DNA from: Lichtheimia corymbifera B2541
Taxonomy: Eukaryota; Mucoromycota; Mucoromycetes; Mucorales; Lichtheimiaceae
Direction: 5' to 3'
Assembly (NCBI GenBank): GCA_000697475.1
Contig: JNEU01000734.1
Span: 310,001-374,000 of the forward strand
DNA length: 64,000 nt
Position 1 is the first letter of the stretch. Every line of letters begins with the position of its first letter. The position numbers and the translations under genes were made by a program. The notes under the pieces were generated by a model that was not told the DNA's origin, ran no database searches, and saw nothing but the letters and a program-made list of their open reading frames with translations. Of the stretch, positions 11,901 to 22,633 are shown in pieces.

Positions 11901-12527
11901 GAGTGAAAAACGTGAACGAGAGACGTCTCGAAGCAAGATGATGGAAATGGATAAAGAACGTGCTCTTGAACAAGAACGAGAACGCTACAGAGAACAACGT
12001 CAATCGATGATGATGATGTCGTCACCGGAGCCACCATCCGTACCGCAGCAAAATCGCCAATCGATGATGATGATGGGTGGTTATCAGAGTCCAACGCCCT
12101 CTTCGTCACAAATGTCTATTAATGATCAAATGCAGCAACCGATGATGATGCAAGCACCCGTAAGTTGGTATACATGGGATGAAATGAAATAAGGCCGCTG
12201 ATATGTATATGTATGTAGATGATGGGAGGACCACAATATGGGATGATGATGGTTGATCCAAGAATGTCCATGATGGGAGGACCACAGTATGGAATGATGA
12301 TGGCTTCACCTCAAATGATGCAGACGCCCATGATGATGGATCCAAGGATGATGTCGAATATGCCAATGATGTACATGATGCAGACTCCCTATGGTCCACA
12401 GATGCAGCCCTCCATGTACTACAATCCAATGATGCAAGAAACAAACAAAACCACTGCTACAACGGATGAAGATGATATTCCCCTTGGATCACAACCTCGT
12501 CGACGCAGCAACGCCAACTTTTATTAA
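8983..12527 (+). CDS. Caf120/Skg3-type tandem PH-domain protein with long disordered tail
   Basis: Exons 8983-12159 and 12219-12527 are joined in phase 0 and give 1161 residues. The N-terminal 150 residues are disordered. The first PH domain (about 155-273) opens with FQRKVYMEGYLNR and holds WVSRYVELCGPVLMLWD, the signature of the fungal Caf120/Skg3 family. A second PH-like domain follows (about 301-430: VEGWLQVRLPGDTGWKKYW...GTFDAFKLYGRPSKL). The remaining ~700 residues are low complexity: S/N/Q-rich blocks, an acidic E/D run near residue 590, and a Met-rich end with two copies of MMGGPQYGMMM. In yeast, family members are linked to the CCR4-NOT complex and to cell-wall or polarity phenotypes; that role here is inferred. 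The single 59-nt intron lies near the 3' end, and reading through it would stop after 11 codons. Confidence 0.85.
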
Positions 12528-12744
12528 ACAACGCCACACATTGCACGCCATCTTTTTCACTCTCACCAACTCATCTCGTTACACACTCTCTCACACACAC
12601 ACATTCACAAGTCATATATATACACACATATATCTGCTTCATCTCAAGAGGAAGGGTATAATCTAGCCAGCTTGATATCATTTTTCTTTTACTGTACAGT
12701 TTTCTTTTTTTACAAGGTTTCTATTTTTTCGTTTTTTATCCCTT

Positions 12745-13665
12745 TCATCCTCCCAAGCTTGTGGCTGACAATGATGCAAAACCTGGCAATCCACCATTCT
12801 AATAAAGCCTTGCGTGTTAATACTTTATGATAATTGGGGGCATTCGTGATACTTACTGAAAGAGGACATGCAAAAGATGTTGATCCGGATAGGTTAGGAT
12901 GAATGGTGACAAAAAGAACACGTGCTGCGAGTTGTATAGTGTATTCCACGTTGATATCGCTTTGTTCACCGCCATACAAACCACAATCGGTTAATAACGT
13001 GTTGAGCATAAGGGAAGAAGATGCCGATTGTGTATCGTATCGAATAGTAAAAGGGAATGTGAAATTGTAGTCGCTGTTGGTAGGAATGACTTGTTTGTTC
13101 AAGAAACCTGAGCCTAGATAGGCTCTTTCATCGTCAGAAGTGCGGATATTGGCCTATATAAGGGGGATGAGATTAATGATGATGATGGGCTTGTCGGTGT
13201 ACGACGTACCGTGGCTTGCATGTCGGATAGATGGATGGGAAGCACATTCGGGTTTTGAACATTGACAACCAAGCCGATATTGATATCGAATTCAGTGCCA
13301 TTGTAAGTGATCTGCGTCTCGTTGCTACCAGGTGAATTGGTCACATCAAGCACTTCCACCGTAGGCATCTTGAAAGAACCGAGTATTCCACCAATCACAA
13401 TGATACAAATGATAATGCCAATAATGATGAACCATACAATGTAACGTGCCCAGACGGGTAAGCAGCATGCACAGCACAGACATCGGCAGCATTTGTTGCG
13501 CTCGGTAAGTGGGGGTCGTTTTCGTTTCTTATTGCCTTCCTCATCAAGTTGATATTGCTTTTCATCGTAATGGGCAGGTGGCGGTGGTGGCAGTGTTGCT
13601 GCACTAGATGTGGGTAATGTAGTTGGTTGCTGCTGCTGCTGTGGTGGTGATGATGATGCAGTCAT
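12745..13665 (-). CDS. LEA_2-domain single-pass membrane protein
   Basis: Exons on the minus strand are 13665-13210, 13153-12857 and probably 12798-12745, about 268 residues. The N-terminus is a proline- and glutamine-rich cytosolic region (PPQQQQQP, PPPPPAHYDEKQYQLDEE). A cysteine cluster (NKCCRCLCCACCLPVW), a likely palmitoylation site, lies right before a strong transmembrane helix (YIVWFIIIGIIICIIVIGGIL, near residues 84-104). The rest is an extracytoplasmic LEA_2 beta-sandwich with the usual pattern FDINIGLVVNVQNPN and YNFTFPFTIRYD, as in fungal vacuolar Tag1-like and plant NDR1-like proteins. The last exon is the least certain: an acceptor giving an NGGLPGFASLSATSLGG end was chosen because it lies at a suitable distance from a TATTAAC-like branch site. 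Other acceptors would change the last 15-30 residues. A TATA box lies 113 bp upstream of the ATG. Confidence 0.8.
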
Positions 13666-13777
13666 GATAATATATGGAGGACGTTCAAAGTCTGGTAGAG
13701 AGAAAAAAAAAGTAGAGGGGTAAAGTAAGAAAAAAGTAGCGGGGAAAGAGATTGATAATAGATGGTTTGGGATTTCC

Positions 13778-13785
13778 CTTTTATA
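13778..13785 (-). promoter_or_regulatory. TATA box of the LEA_2 gene
   Basis: On the minus strand the sequence reads TATAAAAG, 113 bp upstream of the ATG at 13665, a normal spacing for a fungal TATA promoter. Confidence 0.55.
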
Positions 13786-15367
13786 CGAGAGCAAGATACA
13801 CACCACTAAGGCTCGCACATTATTATCATTATCGCGACAAAGTTGTAAAGGGATCGGCCCGACATACCGTATCCCCCGTTCAAATCCCTCTTGGTTCCAC
13901 GTGTGCCACATATATACACACGATTTTTTTTCTGCTCTTGTTGCTGCATGTCTAGTGCAGGTTTCAGATTTATCGAGTCTAAACTCGGTGCACGTTCCCA
14001 TTCTTGTTTCTGGTTTCCGGCGACGTGCATATATGGCTAACTGGCGTCATGGGTCATTTGATCTCATTTGGGCTATCATGACTTGTTGCTGAATAACATC
14101 AATTGATATCAGACGTATCGGGCCTATTTCAACCGATAAACCAGCATCGTGTACCATTGCTTTATGTGCATTGATATCAGGGTGAAAAGGAAAAGGGGGC
14201 TTGCATGATAATCTCCAAGTGCACAGCAGCTCATGGTATCGGACTAGTGAGGTCGGATCGCCAATTGGTTGCTTTTTGGCAAAGAACAAAAGGAAATAGA
14301 ACACCGCGAATAATGAGACAAAAGAGCGGATATGGATGGATCAGGTAATTATTGCTGCATCCCATATCAGATACATTTTTCTGACACTTGGCCATCGAAA
14401 CATCAACGGTAGCACAACATGGACAGACCGACACGTTGGATTACACTGTGCATGTAAGATATGTACATGTACATTTTGTCCTCTGGTTGGGTCAAATCAG
14501 ATCTAGCTATAAGGCATGTGTGTGCTACCTCGATTTTTTATGTCAACTAGCTTCCGCTTTTAAGCCTAAAAATAAAAGGCATTAGGTCTGGACTACAGGT
14601 AGACATCATCCACGGTAGCCCCTCCCCCTTTCCTTCTTTTTTCAATTCTCAAACTCAAATGCACCCCCTTTCTTTTACATCTCGTCATCATGACAGTAAT
14701 AAATCATGTGGCTATGCGGGGAAGATAAACATGTGGTGTCATGAACTTGGGGGGGGTTGTGGAAAAGAGAAGGTTACTGTTTCCGATACACGATACAAAC
14801 GCAGGGATCAAAAAGAGAGCAGAGCGCAAAACGCCAAGCAAACCCAATTATCGAAATTGCGTTTGTGTAGGTAACTGAATCAAGGCAGACAAGACGACAA
14901 TGATGATCCCTTTGTTTGCTTTTTGCTTTGTTGTGTGCTTATTTATAAAAGGCAAACCGAGATTTTCGCTGCATATCGACAATCCTTTCCGCATGACGCA
15001 CTATTGTTGCTTGTAATAGGTGACTATCATATCATATCCAGGGTTCGAAATGGTGTGAAGATCAATCAAATCAGATGACGATACCAAACCCAATAGCGCG
15101 AATCCATCAAAATTCATGCAAGAGTAAGAAAGAAAAAGTAAGACATTTTATTGGTATGGGTGATTGTGAATATGGGTGTGAGAGCGAGAGAGACAATCGA
15201 ATGTTGGACGATAGACCCGTTTAGCTTTGTGTTACGCCAGCCACAGACCTTATTCACATTGCTATAGCAACATTGTCCAGCGAGATTATGCGCCGCAGCC
15301 CAGCAACAGCAGTAGCAACCAGCTTTTCTCCACCGCCACTTTTCCTTCCTCCACATATACTTTTCGA
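13786..15367. other. Divergent intergenic region, LEA_2 gene and Rho gene
   Basis: About 1.6 kb with only short, unconvincing frames. It should contain the upstream regions of both flanking genes. ATTTATAAAAGG at 14941-14952 is TATA-like on the plus strand but lies ~420 bp before the Rho start. The last 200 bp (15180-15367) are leader-like sequence with CAG/GCA-rich patches. No RNA gene was recognised. Confidence 0.4.
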
Positions 15368-16157
15368 ATGCTCAAAGTCCTCCAACGAAAGCTCGTCGTC
15401 GTAGGCGATGGTGCTTGTGGTAAGACCTCTTTATTACTGTTCTTCAACAACCGCCAATTCCATACGGTAAGAAACTACATCAGAGCAATGAGTAGCAAGC
15501 AATCACGCCCAAAAGACCTGATCCTTATTGACGCTCTTGCAAACAGGCACATATACCCACAGTCTTTGAGAACACTGTAAAGGATTTCGAAGTAGATGGT
15601 CAACATGTCGAGCTTGCGTTATATGATACTGCAGGTATGATAATACCGTGTTGCTCTGCCAATTAATCACTTTTTCACACACACATACAACCATGATCTA
15701 GGCCAGGAAGATTATGATCGTCTACGACCCCTCGCTTACCCTGATACACACGTTGTCTTGATTTGCTTTTCAGTTGATATACCCGATTCGCTTGATAACG
15801 TCAAAGAAAAGGTATGAGCAATGGGTTGATTTATGCAATACGGGATTCTTACGCATGTTTGTTTGCTAGTGGGTGCCTGAAATTCTTGAACACTGCCCTA
15901 ATGTACCTTATTTATTGGTCGCATGCAAAAGAGACGCACGAGATGATCCAGACGTGGTGAGCCGCTTGGCGAGCATGTCAGAAACACCCATCACCTATGA
16001 GCAAGGCGAAGAAATGTGTCGCAAGATAAGTGCAACAGGATACGTTGAATGCTCTGCTAAAACTGGCGAGAATGTCGATGATGTTTTTACCGAGGCTGTG
16101 CGTGCAACTGCCGAGAACGACAGCAAGAAGAAGAAGGAAAAGTGTCTCGTGATGTAA
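15368..16157 (+). CDS. Rho-family small GTPase
   Basis: Four exons (15368-15466, 15547-15634, 15702-15811, 15870-16157) encode 194 residues. Visible motifs: P-loop GDGACGKTS, switch I IPTVFEN, switch [20 protein letters not shown], base-specificity motif CKRD in the fungal Rho style, ECSAK, and a polybasic tail with the prenylation box CLVM ([10 protein letters not shown]). Methionine at the last position predicts farnesylation more than geranylgeranylation. Switch I reads HIPTVFENT where Rho1/RhoA proteins have YVPTVFENY, so effector choice may differ from canonical Rho1. The insert region ([18 protein letters not shown]) is of Rho type. Rho GTPases control actin and cell-wall synthesis at growth sites. 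The paralogue (Rho1, 2, 3 or 4) cannot be fixed by reading alone. Confidence 0.9.
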
Positions 16158-16289
16158 AACAAAGAATACCGCATTGAACCCATTATTCCTGCTACCCCGC
16201 TCCCATTACACATCCTCCTCCCTGTACCAATTATTTTCAAAGTATAAAGAACATTGATTGTTTGATATGTATTTGAGTCTACTACAAGT

Positions 16290-18302
16290 CTATTTCTTAT
16301 CGGGCAAAACCTTTCCTGGGTTCATAATTCCCTTGGGATCAATAGCGTTCTTGATTGTCCACATTAAATCCACCGTATTGTCGCCGAGCTCTGAACGAAG
16401 ATACTTCTTTTTGCCAAAGCCAACGCCATGTTCACCCGTAATTGATCCTTCCATACCAATGGCACGTTGAATAAGGTTCTGGTTTAAGCGTGTTGCTTCC
16501 TCGAATTCCTCAGGCTTGGTTTGATCAAACACAATGAATAAATGGAAGTTGCCTTTAAGGGAGCATCACATGTGTCAGTTGCCAAGTGTAATCATATCGA
16601 CTCCATGCCAGTGTACTTACCATCGCCAGCATGGCCTGCAAAGGGACAAGGAAGAGATGATCCTTCCACATCTTTTTTGGTCTCATCAATCAACTCTGGT
16701 AATCGCGATACGGGGACCACCACATCCGTTGTCCAAATAGATGCATTGTCCTTGAGCATGGTAGCTGCCCATAAGCAAGTCTATAAGGAATTATCGTTAG
16801 AATTCAATCACATTGTCGAAAAAAAAAACAATATAACATACCTTGCGACCTTCCCACAGCTTATCCTTCTCTGCTTGAGTGGTTGCATACTTAAATTTAC
16901 CGCCGCTGTGCTTCTTGACGAGCTCAGAAACCACCTTGATCTCGTGATCGATTTGTGCCTTGGATCCCACAAACTTGAAAAAGAGCGTTGGCTTTTCCTC
17001 ATATCCAAGACTTGGATCGGAAAGTTGCACGGCCTTCATCATTACGTCGTCAAGCAACTCGACAGCACCAATCTGGACACCAGCACGCGTCAAATCAGGC
17101 ACCACAGCAGCTGCATCACGAATGGATGGGAAATCACAGACGGCCACTACATATACATTTTCCTGATTAAGTAACATGCATCAGGTAGATACAATGAAGC
17201 ACGTTTATCATACCTGTTTCCTCCTCTGGCCTTACCGCCAACTTGAGAGTTGCCTCTGTCACAATACCAAGGGTGCCTTCTGATCCAATGAAAAGCTTAG
17301 TCAAGTCGTAACCAGCCGATGATTTTCTAATATGACCATGATTAATGTTGATGTATATGGAGCTGTGTATAAATATAATTTACCTTGGTCTTTGACGCGT
17401 CTTGATAATTTGACCATCGGGCATGACGACTGTCAAATTGATGACCCATTCACGCATAGTACCCCAGCGTACAGCATTGGTACCTGAGCAGCCTGTGCCC
17501 ACCATACCACCGATACATGCTCTATTTCAATCCGCATTTTCCCGATGTTAGTTACCGCAATATCCTTTTTACCACACACACCCATACGTTACCCAGGTCC
17601 TGGATCCATTGGGAAAAAGAGACCATGTTCCTTGAGCTTATTGTTGAGATCTTCCCATTGTACACCAGGTTGAACCACAATATCCAAATCATCGGGATGG
17701 AATTCGACAATATTGTCCATGTGCTGGGTAAAAGATATACAGATGCCGCCTTGAGGTGCTGTGAAATGGCCTTCAAGAGAGGTACCACCTGAGAATGCAA
17801 TGATCGGGACACTAACGATAGATAAAATAAGCATATCATCATCATCATGCCACATGCTGCTTGCTTACCTAAGCTTATTAGCAATCTTGACAATCTTGAC
17901 TACATCCTCAGTGCTTTCAGGATAGACAACGATGTTTGGAATGCCTTCATTGTGATAACTATTGCTCGAGTGACCATGTGCTTGCAAAACATCTTCGTCT
18001 ACAGTGACGTGCTCTGGAGGCAAGACAGACTGGAGTTCGTGAAACGCTTGTCGGATAGCAGACTTTGGAGCACGACCGGAAGCCGATGCAGCAGTAGCAG
18101 CACCACCACCACCACCATGAGAGGAAGAGGCCTTGATTTGCTGTTGTTGATATCCAGTGACTGCAGCGGCTGATGCCACACCACCCGCCATGAACCAAAT
18201 GGCAGCGCGTGAAGCACTTGGTTGACTACTACTGCTGCTATAAAGCTGACGACGTAAATGTCCTCCCACGCGTCGTGATGCCTGGCGACCAATTGCAAAC
18301 AT
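16290..18302 (-). CDS. DLD1: Mitochondrial FAD-dependent D-lactate dehydrogenase (cytochrome c type)
   Basis: Seven exons on the minus strand (18302-17869, 17811-17593, 17521-17384, 17326-17214, 17146-16842, 16780-16621, 16552-16290) give 543 residues. The N-terminus ([20 protein letters not shown]) is an Arg-rich mitochondrial presequence, followed by a short hydrophobic segment and a Gly/Ala/Ser-rich linker. The FAD_binding_4 domain shows [46 protein letters not shown] and [15 protein letters not shown]. The C-terminal oxidase domain shows GHAGDGNFH and ends with [13 protein letters not shown] and [10 protein letters not shown], all typical of the family. It oxidises D-lactate to pyruvate and passes electrons to cytochrome c. 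Introns 4 and 6 were placed by frame and motif continuity. The reading frame looks intact throughout. Confidence 0.93.
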
Positions 18303-18417
18303 GAAGAGAAAGAGATACGGGAGAAACAGGGAAGATATCACGGGATTTATTCCACAAAGGGGATAAACTTTATTCATGCAACGACGCGATCTGCGAATCA
18401 ATGTACTACGACGACTA

Positions 18418-18627
18418 CTATTGGTGATGATGATGGTTACGATGATAGCGCCCCATTCCAGTAAACAAGATACCACCTCCAATGACACCCACAAGGAACG
18501 AATTCACCTTGGTTTGACGTGGACAATGGTAATATGCATCATTGGTCATGCTTCTCCGTGATTGTACATTAATCATTGTATTCCGAATACGAGGTGCAAC
18601 GGTTCTTGAAACGGTCGTCAACATCAT
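18418..18627 (-). CDS. Small putative mitochondrial single-helix protein
   Basis: This 69-residue frame begins at ATG 18627 (a second ATG follows immediately). The N-terminal 30 residues are rich in R, T, S and V without acidic residues and end with SRRSM, like a mitochondrial presequence. One glycine-rich hydrophobic helix follows (VNSFLVGVIGGGILFTGMGRY), then an Asn/His tail (HRNHHHHQ). The size and layout recall small inner-membrane subunits or assembly factors of respiratory complexes, but the family was not recognised. It lies 115 bp upstream of the D-lactate dehydrogenase gene on the same strand. No intron is needed. Confidence 0.55.
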   Translation of the reverse strand: MMLTTVSRTVAPRIRNTMINVQSRRSMTNDAYYHCPRQTKVNSFLVGVIGGGILFTGMGRYHRNHHHHQ

Positions 18628-19300
18628 GATTGATAAAGATCGTGTGAGAAAAATATAATAAGGTTGAAAAGAGAGATAAAGCAGTAGAATCGAGCTTCTT
18701 AATAAATGGGATCCTTTCTAATTCACACGCACAACACACGCATGTAGTCTCTTAAATATGCAATCAAACCCATGTCAAATGTAATGATTACGTCAAAAAC
18801 GAGCGTCGTCTAGATAGAGCCTGTGGCGAGCGGGCAATTGAGAATTTGGGATGTATGACACTTACTCAGATTAGATTTCAGAAATTGCGGGGTAAAAAGC
18901 TCCAGCCTTTATAAAACTTGCAAGCTGTACACAAAGTCATATGTAAGCAACCTTAGTAAAACAGAGAAAGGGAGACAAAACAACGTGGGAAAGATAATGC
19001 AATGCATTTGATGTGTGGCTGTCAAATGTGTGAGGAGAGATCATCATCGCTGGCATAAAAGATGGCGTAGGCCTCTGACAATTAGATGAAGCTCCTCCTC
19101 CTGCTCACTGTGACCCAAATGATCCCCAGCCCTTTGAACAATACAATGCACAACACCATCATCTTGCCAATGATTAGGATATGTTTTGGGTAAAGTTTCC
19201 ATTATATTCAAGACGCAAATGTACAATTTTTTTACGAAAGTCAAAAGAAGAAAAAAACAAAATAGTTGTCAAATCAACATTGGGATCTGGGGAGTTGCTT
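18628..19300. other. Intergenic region
   Basis: About 670 bp, AT-rich, without a supported gene. It contains the upstream region of the small mitochondrial protein (18628-18900) and the 3' flank of the zinc-finger gene. A CTTTATAAAACTTG stretch at about 18906-18919 is TATA-like on the plus strand but no plus-strand gene follows. Confidence 0.35.
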
Positions 19301-20758
19301 TTAGTCGATATAATCGCTTGGATGTAAAAACATGCATCGGTTGCCGAAACTGCATCCATCGCCAACACTAGAATACAAAAAAAGAGTAAGCATCATCACG
19401 TGAACGCTAATAAGATGTAACTTACCGGCAAGGCTTTACAGGGTGTATAAACTTGCAGTTACGGTTGCTACAATAAGGCCAGTAATCGCATCGAGATTTC
19501 ATGGTAGGCTTGTGAGTTTGACGTTGTTCCTCGATTCTTTCAACACGGTTCAAACGTTTCTTGACACGACGTCCCTTTTTGCCTCGAGGACGATTTTCAT
19601 CTTGACCAGGAATGGGGTTACCGGCTTCGTTGGAGTAAAAGCTTTGTTGGTTTTGCTGTTGCTGAGGTCTAAATTCTGGCACGGGGATCAAAGTGGGCCA
19701 AGCAAAACCATATTGAGACATTGGGTCATTGTTGGGTTGCTGCCAGTATGTGGATGATGACTTGGATGCACTGGGTGTTGTCAAAGTGGAGGTGGGGTAT
19801 GATTCATCCATTTGCTTGGCTGATCCAGATGACGAGGAAGTAGTGCTTGAAGAGTCTAATGGTGATGATGGAGCGGCGCCTTCCTCAGATGGCTGTTGTT
19901 GTTGTTGTGTAATATTCTCAGCCTTTTCCTCAGCCTTTTCTTCAACCTTTGTATCCTTTTCAGCAGTCTTTTCCTCAACCTTTGCATCCTCCTCAGTAGT
20001 AGTGGTAGCAGTAGAAGATTCAACTTGGGCAATGTCTTCCTTCTTGTCCTCGTTTTCAACCTTTGTATCCTCTTCAGCAGCCTTTTCCTCGATCTTTTCA
20101 TCCTTGGATTCAACAGGTGTATCAGCAGCAGATTCGATCTTGATGGGTGCAGACTCGATTTCAACAGGCTCAGGCTTTGCTGTCTCTGTTTCAGCAGGCT
20201 TCATTTCTCGGGATGTTTGTTCCTTGGTAACAGGTTCAGGAGCAATAGTGTCATCCTTGGTCGATTCAATCACAGCAGCCTTCTTCTCAGTCTCAACAGC
20301 ATCGTGTTGCTGCACAGCAGCAGTGGATTCCTTATTATTGATCTCTCGGTCGTTCAATGGTGTCATTTCATGTGGTGTAGCATTCTTTGTATCATGTTGT
20401 TCAGGGTTTGTGGCGGATGCGTGTTGTGTCGTATTTTCGGGAGTCTCCGATGCCTGTGGAATGTGTCAGTTGAATATGTCGACGATTTCTTTATGACATG
20501 TATATATGTATACCTTGTCTTTTTGAGTATCCTTTTTAACCGAAGATATAGAACGAGTGTTGTCTTTATCAGAGTCTTTTGGTGCAGGTGGTTCTATGAT
20601 ACAAAGTATAAAGCAATGAGTCCATGAGATCGCATGAAACCCACCCATTTCAAACACTCACTTGATAGATAATTGTAGCAAATCACGGTGCCGACCGTCA
20701 GGACCAAAGCACTGACCAACAAAGTGGGCCGTGTTAAAATAGTTTGAGTGAATGCCAT
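19301..20758 (-). CDS. Membrane-anchored protein with tandem Nab2/ZC3H14-type CCCH zinc fingers
   Basis: Four exons on the minus strand (20758-20662, 20593-20514, 20453-19426, 19367-19301) give 423 residues. Residues ~11-31 are a strong N-terminal membrane helix (LLVSALVLTVGTVICYNYLS). A long Glu/Lys/Thr-rich disordered region follows, with repeats of a (E)EDTKVEEK type, then Q- and S-rich segments. The C-terminus has a basic stretch (RGKKGRRVKKRLNRVERIEE) and two short zinc fingers: CDYWPYCSNRNCKFIH (C-x5-C-x4-C-x3-H) and CRVGDGCSFGNRCMFLH. This spacing matches the polyadenosine-RNA-binding fingers of Nab2/ZC3H14. An intron splits the second finger just after its first cysteine, so the last 67-nt exon is essential. 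An N-terminal anchor on such a protein suggests RNA tethering to the ER or outer mitochondrial membrane; this is an inference. Confidence 0.82.
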
Positions 20759-21364
20759 TAGGGCAGTTGGTAGCAAGTCCAGTGAAATAAACAACTTGAA
20801 GAAGAGTGGGAAAAGAGAAGAAAAGAAAGCGATATCTTCCGGTTGATTGGGAATATGTTGGGTGAGTGAGTGCAAAAAAAGAGTGTTTATCAACCGGTGT
20901 GTGTTTGACAGTCCGACAGGGTGTTTTTTTCTATCGTCAAGACACACACAACAGCAGCAAGCGATATCCAGTGGTGGACGTATATTCAAGACAATCAATT
21001 ATATAAGAAGAATGTCAAATCAAAAAGTGGTGCTTTGACAATGAATAAAGAAAGATTGCCTTTCAGTAACATCCAAACATGAAAACAAAATTTTTTGCAG
21101 TGGTGGTGGTGTGCAACCGGAATATTCGATGACGTGAAGAACGCTCACTTACCCAGCTGCTGTTGCTGCTGCTGCACCCTGCTATTCCTGCTGCCGCTGC
21201 TGCTTCTACTGCTGCTGCTGCTGCTGCAGTTCGTTGTGGTCACAGGTACGTGCAACCCATTCATCCGCTTTACACCAGTTTGTGCCCTCCACTTTTTTCC
21301 TTTTTTCCCTTTCTTCCCCTTTCTCTCTCTCTTGTTCTTTACTTTTATCGATCACATCCCCATC
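20759..21364. other. Divergent intergenic region, zinc-finger gene and Rab gene
   Basis: Upstream regions of both flanking genes. It contains a CTG-rich tract (21158-21235) and a pyrimidine-rich leader (21290-21350) directly before the Rab start. No gene is supported. Confidence 0.45.
21158..21235. repeat. Imperfect CTG/CAG trinucleotide tract
   Basis: Interrupted runs of GCTGCTGTTGCTGCTG type end with seven or more CTG units before GCAGTTCG. The tract lies about 130 bp upstream of the Rab ATG, probably in the 5' leader or core promoter. Confidence 0.7.
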
Positions 21365-22466
<1,102 letters not shown>

Positions 22467-22633
22467 GTGATCATGTTCTCTCCCCGACCTACCCACCCCT
22501 ATAATATACACCATCTACAATTTCAGTTACCCGGACGCTGCCCTATATACGATCCAGATCTCTTTTATCTATATCTTCTCCTTTATGGAATAATTGTATC
22601 TACTTTGAAACTATATAAACGAATCGACGATAA

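Noticed and set aside
15040..15060. GGTTCGAAA resembling a tRNA B box
   Set aside because: No A box at the right distance and no cloverleaf pairing.
19729..20496. Long antisense frame (255 residues, Ser/Cys/Ala-rich) over the zinc-finger gene
   Set aside because: It is the antisense shadow of the Glu/Thr/Lys-rich coding exon; composition is extreme and no start or splice logic supports it.
19896..20627. Second antisense frame (243 residues) over the same gene
   Set aside because: Another shadow of the low-complexity exon, and it crosses the real introns of the minus-strand gene.
20662..20758. Helix exon of the zinc-finger protein as a separate Tom70-like gene start
   Set aside because: The donor and acceptor phases join it cleanly to the next exon and no TPR sequence follows.
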